A stretch of DNA of 8,026 nucleotides from Spirochaetales bacterium (GCA_016930115.1 JAFGHN010000231.1:1-8026); one strand, 5' to 3'; counted from the stretch's first letter, positions 1-6,584 are shown. Translations and numbers: made by a program. Notes: generated by a model not told the origin, from the letters alone.

Positions 1-416
1 GCGCCGTTACGGAAGCCCGGGAAGGCGAACGTGAAGGTTCGCAGGCCGTCGCCGCGCCGGCACTCCCAGTGGACGCCGCCGCCGTCGAATACGACGTCAC
101 CGGTCTCCGGGGAAGGCGGGAGCCCCATGGCTCCTCGTGTGAACCAGAGGGTGGGGCCGTGCTCCTCGAAGGTGCCTGCCCGGAAGTCCATCCACTTCAC
201 TAAAGCGCGACCTTGATAGCCGATGTCGTAGACGAGAAGAACAATCCCGTACTCGGGGTTCAGGATCTCGTAGTAGTCCCACTCCTTGATCCGCAGGGGC
301 GAGGCGCGGATGCGGCTGCGGTAATAGCGCAGGAGCGGCTTCGTTGCCCATCCGCTTACCGCCAGCCTGCCTCGCGCATCCAGGAGATCTCCGCAACAAG
401 TAATCTGCTGCTGCAT
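1..416 (-). CDS. DUF2804 domain protein, N-terminal part (3' end outside window)
   Basis: Reading leftwards from an ATG at 416, 138 codons run without a stop to the window edge, so the C-terminal part is missing. The start is fixed by a perfect AGGAGGA Shine-Dalgarno (421-427), four bases upstream. The N-terminus (ITCCGDLLDARGRLAVSGWA, residues 5-24) and the following KPLLRYYRSR, IKEWDYYEIL and HWECRRGDG segments match what I recall of DUF2804: a short opening strand, a conserved 'GW..KPL' turn, then Trp/Tyr-rich strands. No signal peptide or membrane segment is visible in this part. Family function is unknown. It is divergent from the symporter/oxidoreductase operon with 80 bases between start codons, which suggests shared control and possibly a shared substrate (inference). 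The family call is from memory of motif layout, not from a search. Confidence 0.78.
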   Translation of the reverse strand, partial: MQQQITCCGDLLDARGRLAVSGWATKPLLRYYRSRIRASPLRIKEWDYYEILNPEYGIVLLVYDIGYQGRALVKWMDFRAGTFEEHGPTLWFTRGAMGLPPSPETGDVVFDGGGVHWECRRGDGLRTFTFAFPGFRNG

Positions 417-496
417 GTGTTCCTCCTACGACAATTGTATACGGCGGCCTCGATCCATGATACCATGCTCGTACAGCCCGCAAGAGGAGACGGCCG
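417..496. promoter_or_regulatory. Divergent intergenic region with short palindromes
   Basis: This 80-base spacer must carry the promoters for both the leftward DUF2804 gene and the rightward symporter operon. It contains the 8-bp palindrome ACAATTGT (431-438), the 6-bp palindrome GTATAC just after it (437-442), and the inverted repeat CATG-ATAC-CATG (456-467), any of which could be an operator. No convincing -35/-10 pair was found on either strand. The rightward gene has its own Shine-Dalgarno, AGAGGAGA (483-490), six bases before the ATG at 497. Confidence 0.3.
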
Positions 497-1927
497 ATGA
501 AACACATCGATGAGAGCTCCCGTCTGATCCGTGCAAGCTTCGGCTCCCGGGAGATGTTCTCCCAGTGGTTCACCTCGGCATTCGGCCTGTACACCTTCTT
601 CTTCTACGAGAGTGTCATTGGCCTGCCCTCCGAGCTCGCCCTCGCCGCCTTTCTTGTGTTCTCCGTTTGGAACGCGATCAACGATCCGCTCGCCGGCTAC
701 CTGATGGAGAAGATCAAGATGCCGTGGCAACGGAGGAGGCAGTTCCACCGCTTCCCCTGGATCCTCATCGGCGGCATCCCATGGATCGTCTCGTACCTCG
801 TGATCTTCCTGGTCCCGCTTCGCTGGCATCCCCCGGATGACACCTGGAAGATCTTTGCCTGGTATATCGGATCCCTCCTCCTGTTCGATACGTTTTTTAC
901 GGTCCACGACATCAACGCGACATCCCTATTCCCGGTGAAGTTCCGCACACCGCAGGATAGAAGGGCTGTGCAGGGCTGGGGCACGCTCCTGGGCATCCTC
1001 GGTCTGGTACTCGCCTTCGTTATCACCGGGATGATCGTTGACCAGAACCATCCCGAGAGCTACCGCCAGGCGGCCTTCGTCTCTTTTGGCGGCGGCTTCG
1101 TGCTCTTCGCGCTCATGCTCCCGGGAGCATACGAGAACAAAAGACTTCGGGCGAGGTACGCGCGCAACCAGAGCCTCACCGGCGATGCGGCGCAGCCGTT
1201 CCTCACCGTCGCGCGCAAGGTGCTCTCGTGCCGTACCGTTCGCGTGAAGTACCTGTTTTTCTTCGGCTACCAGGCGGCCGTTGCCTTGGTCAACGCGTCG
1301 GCGATGTACGTGATCACCTACATCCTTGACGATCCCCAGAACACGTCCCTGCCTCTCATCATGGGCGCCATGCTCGTGGGCGCGCTGATCTCTACTCCGT
1401 TGTGGGTTGCGATCTCCCAAAGGGTGAACGACAACAAGAAGATGAGCATCTTTGCCGGGTTGCTGATGATCGTCTCCTTCGTGCCCATGATATTCGCGGT
1501 GACACGGTGGCAGTGGGTGGCCACGCTTGCGCTTTTCGGCGTGAGCCTGGGCGGGCAATGGTTCATGGACCCGCCCACCATGGGCGATGTCCTGGATGAT
1601 GCGGCGGTGCGGACAGGCAAGCGCGAGCAGTCCATCTACTACGGTTTCCAGACCTTCATCACGCGATTCGGCGAGGCACTCAAGGCGGCAACGATCGCTG
1701 TGGCCCATATCGCCACGGGATTTGTGGAAGGCGCGCCCACCCTTGCCGCCCAGCAGGCCGTAAACCCCGGCGGTTGGAGGCTCGTGATCTTCGGCATCCG
1801 GGTGCACACGGCAATCGTGCCGGCGGTCCTGGTGGCAGTGACCACGATCATCTTCTGGCGCAGGTTCGACTTGTCGCCCGAGAAGACCGCTCTTAACCGC
1901 AAGAAGCTGGAAGAAATGGGGATATAG
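497..1927 (+). CDS. GPH/MelB-type cation symporter (MFS), 476 aa
   Basis: An inner-membrane secondary transporter of the glycoside-pentoside-hexuronide:cation symporter family within the major facilitator superfamily. About twelve hydrophobic segments are visible (roughly residues 22-42, 45-68, 88-107, 118-135, 158-181, 190-210, 251-275, 284-305, 316-334, 338-358, 378-408, 428-455), and 476 aa is the usual family length. The helix II motif WNAINDPLAGY (58-68) is followed by a basic loop and PWILIGG (87-93), the family signature. Asp63 matches MelB Asp59, whereas the position of MelB Asp55 is Asn59, so classical Na+ coordination may be altered. A second signature, GKREQSIYYGFQTF (374-387), matches the MelB cytoplasmic loop into helix XI. 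The start is supported by AGAGGAGA six bases upstream. The stop lies four bases before the next ATG, so the two genes are probably translationally coupled. The solute is unknown. Confidence 0.95.
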   Translation: MKHIDESSRLIRASFGSREMFSQWFTSAFGLYTFFFYESVIGLPSELALAAFLVFSVWNAINDPLAGYLMEKIKMPWQRRRQFHRFPWILIGGIPWIVSYLVIFLVPLRWHPPDDTWKIFAWYIGSLLLFDTFFTVHDINATSLFPVKFRTPQDRRAVQGWGTLLGILGLVLAFVITGMIVDQNHPESYRQAAFVSFGGGFVLFALMLPGAYENKRLRARYARNQSLTGDAAQPFLTVARKVLSCRTVRVKYLFFFGYQAAVALVNASAMYVITYILDDPQNTSLPLIMGAMLVGALISTPLWVAISQRVNDNKKMSIFAGLLMIVSFVPMIFAVTRWQWVATLALFGVSLGGQWFMDPPTMGDVLDDAAVRTGKREQSIYYGFQTFITRFGEALKAATIAVAHIATGFVEGAPTLAAQQAVNPGGWRLVIFGIRVHTAIVPAVLVAVTTIIFWRRFDLSPEKTALNRKKLEEMGI

Positions 1928-1931
1928 CTCA

Positions 1932-3473
1932 ATGACAGGCATACGGAAACGGGTGGCCGTCATCGGGTCCGGGATGGCCGGCCTCACGGCCGGCGCCTAC
2001 CTGGCCAGGGAAGGTCATCGGGTGGTGGTCTACGAGCAGTACCCTGAGCCGGGCGGCGTGACCGCCACCATACGGCAGGATGGGTTCTCCTGGGACCTTG
2101 GCCCCCTCATCCTCGAGGGATTCGGACCGGACGAGCCCGGTTCACGCATCCTTAAGGAGATCGGCGTGCCGGAGCAGCGCGTTCGGGACATGGTGACCGA
2201 ACCATGCGATAGGGGCATCATATTCCCCGATTTCGCGCTCTGGCGGCCCGTCGAATACGAGGGAGCGCTCTGGCGAAAAGACCGGCTCAAGTCGCTCTTT
2301 CCGGATGACAGCCGGGGGCTGGACCGATACTACCGGTTTTACCTGCAGATGGAGCGACTTGCGTCTCTCAACCGTCGATCCCAGATGCGCGGCGAGCGGG
2401 CGGGATTGGCGGACCGTCTGCGGATGGCGATGAGCTACCTGCCCGTGAAGCGCTTTGCCTCTCTCTCCGCGGCTGAGCTGATGGAGGGTTTCTTCTCCTC
2501 CGAAAAGCTCCGCGCCGTGTTCACCGGCATCCTGGCGGACCTCATGGTCACGCCCGACGAGTTCCCGGCCCTGGGCGTGCCTTTGCTCAACCCGGAATCA
2601 GCTTTCGACGCGCGCATCGTCGAGCAAGGCGGGCTGCCGAAGCCCCCGTCGGTGTACCGCTGCATCCGAAACGGTTGCGGAAGCCTTGTGAGCGCCGCGC
2701 ACGACGCCCTCGCCGCTGCCGGCGGAGTGGTGCGAACCTCGGCAGCGGTCACGCGGATCTCAACCGATAGCGGGACGGCTACCGGGGTCGTGGTGGACGG
2801 GAAGAGCGAGCCCGCCGACCTCGTGGTTTCCACCGCTGGTGCGCGAGAGACGTTCTTCGACCTCCTGGGGGCCGATAGACTAACAAAGGAGTATCGATCC
2901 GTCATCGATGGTCAGGTGCAGATGGAATCGGTCTTCATGGTCCACCTCGGAGTAGAGCGGGAGCCGGCTCAGCCGTCGGCCCTGGGCTACTACTACGGGA
3001 CGCACGAGGTGGGGAGAGCCGTGAGTGAGATACGCTCGAGCCGCTACCATGACGGGGCGGATGGGTTCCTGATCTACATTCCATCCCGTCACTCCCCGGC
3101 GATGGCTCCGCCCGGATGCCATGCGGTCACCATATACACCGTGGCACCCAATGCGATCGAAGGCGGCGACTGGGAGCAGCTTAAGGAGCAGTATGCCGAC
3201 CATCTCGTGGCCTGCGCGGAGAAGTACGCCCCCGGCCTCGCCGCTGCCACGCGTACCCGGGTCATTCTCACGCCCGCGGACTTCCGGCGCCGCGTGCGCC
3301 AGCACCACCATTCCTTCGGCGGCATCGCTCCGGTGAGAGGCCGGCCGAATCCGGGCTTCCGGACGCCTGTGCGGAACCTCTGGTTCATCGGATCGCAGAG
3401 CGAGAGCGGCGGCGGCGTCCTCGGCGTCATGCAGGGCGCTCGCGCTGCGGTGAGGGTAATGCGCGAGGCATAG
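1932..3473 (+). CDS. FAD-dependent oxidoreductase, CrtI/CrtISO (phytoene desaturase) superfamily, 513 aa
   Basis: A flavoprotein of the carotenoid desaturase/isomerase and retinol saturase superfamily; such enzymes desaturate, saturate or isomerise hydrophobic polyenes at the membrane face. The N-terminal Rossmann motif is VAVIGSGMAGLTAG (residues 8-21), with the ribose-binding Glu35 and the EPGG turn (39-42) typical of the family. Residues 233-313 hold the middle segment, ending in DLVVSTAGARETFFDLLG. The C-terminal FAD-closing motif is present: RTPVRNLWFIGSQ (477-489) followed by GGGVLGVMQGARAA (493-506). Length is normal and no frameshift is seen. A weak Shine-Dalgarno-like GGGGA overlaps the end of the upstream gene, and the 4-base gap implies coupling to the symporter. 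No phytoene synthase or other carotenoid gene is visible, so a true carotenoid role cannot be assumed. The substrate may be whatever the symporter or the DUF2804 protein handles (inference). Confidence 0.93.
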   Translation: MTGIRKRVAVIGSGMAGLTAGAYLAREGHRVVVYEQYPEPGGVTATIRQDGFSWDLGPLILEGFGPDEPGSRILKEIGVPEQRVRDMVTEPCDRGIIFPDFALWRPVEYEGALWRKDRLKSLFPDDSRGLDRYYRFYLQMERLASLNRRSQMRGERAGLADRLRMAMSYLPVKRFASLSAAELMEGFFSSEKLRAVFTGILADLMVTPDEFPALGVPLLNPESAFDARIVEQGGLPKPPSVYRCIRNGCGSLVSAAHDALAAAGGVVRTSAAVTRISTDSGTATGVVVDGKSEPADLVVSTAGARETFFDLLGADRLTKEYRSVIDGQVQMESVFMVHLGVEREPAQPSALGYYYGTHEVGRAVSEIRSSRYHDGADGFLIYIPSRHSPAMAPPGCHAVTIYTVAPNAIEGGDWEQLKEQYADHLVACAEKYAPGLAAATRTRVILTPADFRRRVRQHHHSFGGIAPVRGRPNPGFRTPVRNLWFIGSQSESGGGVLGVMQGARAAVRVMREA

Positions 3474-3966
3474 CCGCCGCGGCGCTGCGGTTCGCGCCGG
3501 ACTTCCTCGGCTTCCCCTGCCCGCGCCCGCATCGGCGCACCTCCCTCACCACCTTGAGGCGCTTGATCGCCCCGTAATCCCACTTGTAGACCAGGGCCGG
3601 CTTGGGTGTAAATCCGATGTAGCCGTCTCTATCAACCCGCGGCCGATCCTCCTTCCGGACCAGATCGTAGAAATGGCCCGAGGGGAAGACCGGCGGGTCA
3701 TGCCGCCGGAGGCATAGGGCTGGATGATGTCATAGGCCCCCTTGTCCAGCGCCATCTTAAACACGTTGATTTCGGGCACGCTCTCGCCGCCGGTCCCGGC
3801 ATGATCACGTGTGTCTGGTTGGCATCGACCATAATAGCCATACACCGGCCGAACTGCATGTGGTCGCGCATCACGTTGTTGGTACGGCAAATCTCCCACT
3901 CGTTGGGCAGTTACTCCGGCTGGAATGGGTAGGGGAAGGGGAGCTCCACAAGTCTTGAAATCACCA
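3427..3966 (-). pseudogene. Unrecognised gene broken by two frameshifts and one stop
   Basis: Three protein-like stretches follow each other on the minus strand in three frames. The first (about 3966-3790) contains RLVELPFPYPFQPE, a TAA stop (3911-3913), then LPNEWEICRTNNVMRD, MQFGRCMAIMVDANQTHVIM and PG. Restoring one base near 3785-3799 leads into TGGESVPEINVFKMALDKGA and YDIIQPYASGG. Restoring one base near 3701-3712 leads into HDPPVFPSGHFYDLVRK, DGYIGFTPKPALVYKWDYGA and IKRLKVVREVRR, then a basic tail (GRGQGKPRKSG) that reaches TGA at 3427-3429, inside the antisense of the oxidoreductase gene. The rebuilt protein is roughly 180 residues. I do not recognise the family. Both breaks are single-base losses in G-rich runs, so sequencing error is possible for those, but it would not explain the TAA. 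The true N-terminus is uncertain. Confidence 0.55.
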
Positions 3967-4107
3967 GATGCGAAAAACTTCGATTATGTATGGATTTACA
4001 ATCTGCAGCCGCCATCACAGGGTGGGTTTCTCGATGTGCCCACAAAAGACCCTTAAAATGCAACGGGCAGTATTATGACTTATAGATATTGCCAGGAGGC
4101 TCTCCAC

Positions 4108-4536
4108 TCACGATTGAGTGAGCACCACCGGCAGTCTCTTAGGTCTTTTGGCTCTGACCGCGTCAATAAAACCAAGCTCTTTTCGTATGACCTGCTTGTA
4201 GAGAAATAGAAGCGCGTTCAATGCCTGGTTTTGCGTGGACGCGCTGACACGTTCCTGTTGCGCAAGACGACTCAAAAAAGTCTGCACTTCCGCTGCGCGC
4301 ATTTTCCTAGTATGTTTCTTCTGATGAAAGAGTATGAATCGCCGCACCCGGTACACGCGGGACTTTTCCGTGCGGGCGGCATAGTGCTTCACTCGTAACG
4401 CGGCACGAAGCCGATCCAGCAATTTGGTGCTTTCCGGCGTTATTTTTGTATCCGCATGCAACGGTGAACAACAGGGATTCGGAAATTGATTCAATAAACC
4501 GGCAAGAATGGGACACCTGCGACAATCAATCGGCAT
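4108..4536 (-). pseudogene. Truncated integron-type tyrosine recombinase (N-terminal SAM-like domain only)
   Basis: The 142-residue product matches the N-terminal DNA-binding (SAM-like) domain of IntI-type integron integrases: KLLDRLRAALRVKHYAARTE (residues 38-57), RRFILFHQKKH (65-75), AAEVQTFLSRLA (81-92), ASTQNQALNALLFLYKQV (99-116) and VRAKRPKRLPVVLT (127-140). The catalytic domain (the Arg, His-x-x-Arg and Tyr region) is absent; family members are normally about 320-340 aa. Reading stops at TGA (4108-4110) exactly where homologues continue into the catalytic domain. The next seven in-frame codons (VESLLAI) still look family-like, then similarity is lost, so the stop was followed or accompanied by a deletion. 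The expected Trp in the 'Y..W..RF' segment is Arg63. The first ~35 residues (C-rich, CRRC at 5-8) are not typical, and the true start may lie inside. The fragment cannot recombine DNA. Confidence 0.8.
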
Positions 4537-4570
4537 TTCCGCGCCATTTAGCCCAATACTCGGGCGTTTT

Positions 4571-4579
4571 TGCTATAAT
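4571..4579 (+). promoter_or_regulatory. Extended -10 promoter element TGCTATAAT
   Basis: A perfect consensus -10 hexamer (TATAAT, 4574-4579) is preceded by the extended-10 dinucleotide TG with one base between. No good -35 lies 16-18 bases upstream, which extended -10 promoters tolerate. It starts 35 bases outside the 5' end of the integrase remnant and points away from it. That is the position and direction of a cassette promoter (Pc) in chromosomal integrons. It would drive the region from about 4586 onwards. Function is inferred from sequence match alone. Confidence 0.42.
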
Positions 4580-4725
4580 GAGAAGGACGTTGCCGCATTT
4601 TCGCGGCATAGCGCCCTTTGTTAACCTGCCATATGCGGATAAAGAGTATTTGCGGAAGCTATACTCGTTATCGCAGTATACTCATTAGTTATGTGGACTT
4701 CTTCGGCGCGGAGAGAAGAGGAGTA

Positions 4726-4812
4726 ATGAGACTATTGAGAGAGATAGACCTGCTTACGCAGCAAGTTCCGCGAATTTTGCTGACAGGAAACCACTTTTCA
4801 TTTAACCCATGA
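4726..4812 (+). CDS. Possible small ORF, 28 aa
   Basis: ATG at 4726 follows a purine-rich AGAAGAGGAG stretch that could bind the ribosome, although its 3' end is only two bases from the start. The product begins MRLLREIDLLTQQVPRILL and ends in HFSFNP, with no family recognised. It could be the 3' end of a longer frame open from 4618. Its stop overlaps the next start as ATGA (4809-4812), a coupling arrangement, and it lies downstream of the extended -10 at 4571. It may equally be a chance frame in decaying DNA. Confidence 0.2.
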   Translation: MRLLREIDLLTQQVPRILLTGNHFSFNP

Positions 4813-5087
4813 TCACTTGGGAACAGGTGGATCATCCGCGCGGAGACCGGTCCGATCGCCTAGCGGTATTCGGGATCTCGGGTACGCAACCGACGAAGCT
4901 GCGGTATGGTGCGTCGGGGACGTTCTTCGAAGAGAGCGGGGATCCTTTTGCGCAACCTAAGTTTTGTGTTGGGAAAATGCCACGGCGCAAAAATGCATTC
5001 CTTCGCGCACCGGAATGCTACTACCTTCCGCAACAATTCTGTCCCGCCCCTGGAAGAAATGGCGGATCTAAACCTAGAGGTGTGTAA
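4809..5087 (+). CDS. Possible small hypothetical protein, 92 aa
   Basis: This frame starts inside the stop codon of the preceding small ORF (ATGA overlap) and runs 92 codons: it begins MITWEQVDHPRG, has a Cys/aromatic stretch near residues 68-78 (APECYYLPQQF), and ends in a Gly/Pro-rich tail. I recognise no family, signal peptide or membrane segment. The codon pattern is not clearly better than that of the overlapping frames. The only support is the overlap with the upstream ORF and the promoter-like element ahead of both. A random open frame is about as likely. Confidence 0.18.
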   Translation: MITWEQVDHPRGDRSDRLAVFGISGTQPTKLRYGASGTFFEESGDPFAQPKFCVGKMPRRKNAFLRAPECYYLPQQFCPAPGRNGGSKPRGV

Positions 5088-5170
5088 GTTCTACATCTAT
5101 ATGTTCTGACCTTCGAAATTGATTCCACCGATTCGAAATCTTCTATGGCCGATTCAACTGTGAAAACTGA

Positions 5171-5198
5171 GATACCGCAATGTTCGTCTTGCGGTATC
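5171..5198. terminator. Perfect 10-bp hairpin, possible terminator
   Basis: GATACCGCAA (5171-5180) and TTGCGGTATC (5189-5198) are perfectly complementary, with an 8-base loop centred on TTCG. Read on the minus strand, the stem is followed by TCAGTTTTCAC, a modest T-rich tail that could end transcription from the lipoprotein gene about 275 bases upstream on that strand. On the plus strand nothing T-rich follows. It might instead be a small repeat or a regulatory hairpin; no second copy was seen in the window. Confidence 0.35.
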
Positions 5199-5473
5199 GC
5201 TTACCGAGGTCATAATAGCTAGATTTTATACAGAATCTTATCGCTATCACCCGTTGACGGTCACGAAATAAATGGAGACGATGAATTCAGTGTGTCCTGA
5301 CAACTTGCGCGTCATATTGTCCATCCCGAAGGGTATCGCGCTTTGTGGCGCTCATGGTTTCACTCCGCTGCGACTTATTTCTGCATAATGCACAATTACG
5401 GGCCGAACTCTATCGCGTATAACCTCATTTCCGCATGGTTTGAGATTCAGAGTAGTCAAAAATTGCCGCCCTG

Positions 5474-6565
5474 TTAATTATGGTACATAACCTCCAGATA
5501 CGGTTTGAAAGACGTCGCTTCACTCGAGTTGAAATAGGGGTAGCCGTAGTTGTCGTCGCTTTCGATGAGTATTCCGTTGTTTGCCGACTCCCCCGTGTGC
5601 CACGCCTTCACGAAAGCCGTCGCGTTTATGCCGTGCCAAATGTACGCTTCCTGAAACTGATTTCCCGGTATCGTAACCAAAGGCTCGCCGGATGTGGGTT
5701 GAGTGCCCCAGGTAATCGTAGATTCATCCCAGCTCGATAATACGAGCGCAAACCGAAAATCCTTGTCGGCAATCCACCCGTTCTGGCCGATCATGTAAAT
5801 CCATAAGATGGCATTATCTATCTCCGAAACGGCGGCAAGCCCCGCCAGATCGAACTTGATGTACGACCTGTATGTATAGCCGTTCATGGTGGTTCCTCCA
5901 ACATACAGAGAGCTCGTCGAACCGAAGTTTCCGGATATTTCGTTGCTAACGACGTGGGCGTCTTCCGAGGCTGCACAATTTGCCGAGAAGACTTCCGCCG
6001 AGACGGAAAAAACTTTCGTCGAGCCGTTTTCCGCAGTAACAGTGTAATTCACCGGATTGGTGAAATCCTGCGCAATCCCGCCCAAAGGATCAATCGTCGC
6101 GGCCGGAGATATGGTGATAGTCGGAACGAGGGCCATGACATCGGTACCCGCGGGCAATGAAATATAAACATCCGAGCCTTCTATCGCTCCCTCCAGATCG
6201 ATGGGCAGGTTCGCGTTCTGGGCGGTTTCGAAAATGAATGACGTTATTTCCTTGGCGCTGGACAACAGCACCTCGAAAACGGCGGTGACTGTTCTGTCTG
6301 AATCCATGATGAGCGTGACCGGGTTGGTGGCTCCTGTCAGATCTCCCTGCCAGCCGCTGAAACCCCAGCCTGCCTCGGGTATCGCCGTGAGCACCACGGA
6401 GCTACCCTCGGCATATTCCGTCTCGTCCGGCTCTCTGCTCACGGTCCCGCTGCCCGTGACGTTTACCGAGAGCGAATAGTCGCTCCCAGGAAGTGTTTCC
6501 ATCCATTTGCACCCGGTCAAAGCGATGACTGCAAGCACAATTACGAACCACACCAGTTTTTTCAC
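5474..6565 (-). CDS. Surface lipoprotein: InlB-type B-repeat, DUF5018-like segment and DNRLRE domain, 363 aa
   Basis: A predicted lipid-anchored extracytoplasmic protein. The GTG start at 6565 is chosen because GGGAGGT (6571-6577) lies five bases upstream and the product then opens with a classical lipoprotein signal: basic KK, a hydrophobic core and the lipobox LTGC with the acylated Cys19. The frame is open a further 80 codons upstream, but those residues read as antisense of the broken gene there. Residues 30-99 form one divergent InlB-type B-repeat (YSLSVNVTGSG, GWGFSGWQGDLTG, RTVTAVFEV). Residues 104-192 resemble a DUF5018-like beta-sandwich (KEITSFIFE, ending NYTVTAENGSTKVFSVSAEV). Residues 197-363 match DNRLRE/CBM96-like domains (EDAHV, NFGSTSSLYVGG, YRSYIKFDL, SSWDESTITW, ILIESDD, PYLEVMY), which are associated with carbohydrate binding on exported proteins. 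No catalytic domain is attached, so adhesion or glycan binding is likely (inference). It lies 17 bases downstream of a decayed transglutaminase-like gene. Confidence 0.87.
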   Translation of the reverse strand: MKKLVWFVIVLAVIALTGCKWMETLPGSDYSLSVNVTGSGTVSREPDETEYAEGSSVVLTAIPEAGWGFSGWQGDLTGATNPVTLIMDSDRTVTAVFEVLLSSAKEITSFIFETAQNANLPIDLEGAIEGSDVYISLPAGTDVMALVPTITISPAATIDPLGGIAQDFTNPVNYTVTAENGSTKVFSVSAEVFSANCAASEDAHVVSNEISGNFGSTSSLYVGGTTMNGYTYRSYIKFDLAGLAAVSEIDNAILWIYMIGQNGWIADKDFRFALVLSSWDESTITWGTQPTSGEPLVTIPGNQFQEAYIWHGINATAFVKAWHTGESANNGILIESDDNYGYPYFNSSEATSFKPYLEVMYHN

Positions 6566-6570
6566 GTTCG

Positions 6571-6577
6571 ACCTCCC
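6571..6577 (-). promoter_or_regulatory. Shine-Dalgarno GGGAGGT fixing the lipoprotein GTG start
   Basis: On the minus strand GGGAGGT stands five bases before the GTG at 6565. It is the only strong ribosome-binding site near the 5' end of the frame, and the codons after it encode a signal peptide with a lipobox. This favours the internal GTG over the upstream ATG at 6805. Confidence 0.7.
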
Positions 6578-6584
6578 TGCAGGT

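Larger units (their letters stand above)
4537..5473. other. Gene-poor stretch between integrase remnant and lipoprotein gene
   Basis: No recognisable protein family was found here in six frames. It contains the extended -10 (4571-4579), a weak pair of small ORFs (4726-4812 and 4809-5087), a 7-bp inverted repeat GCATTCC/GGAATGC (4995-5001 and 5012-5018), two copies of TTCGAAAT (in 5112-5120 and 5133-5140), and the 10-bp hairpin at 5171-5198. No attC-like pair of GTTRRRY/RYYYAAC core sites was seen by eye. Base composition is less GC-rich than in the left block. Confidence 0.5.

Noticed and set aside
421..442. TACAAT-like -10 on the minus strand ahead of the DUF2804 gene
   Set aside because: It ends only a few bases before the Shine-Dalgarno, so transcription would begin inside the ribosome-binding site, and no -35 is present.
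926..1987. Long antisense frame of over 350 codons opposite the symporter
   Set aside because: It is rich in His, Arg and Asp as expected for antisense of a GC-rich membrane protein gene, matches no family, and the plus-strand gene fully explains the region.
3474..3500. GC-rich palindrome CGCCGCGGCG (3475-3484) just after the oxidoreductase stop as a terminator
   Set aside because: It has no loop and no T-run on either strand; in this GC-rich codon context it is likely chance.
4537..5473. Integron attC recombination sites
   Set aside because: GTT and AAC core-like triplets were checked by eye; none had the full GTTRRRY or RYYYAAC form in a paired arrangement.
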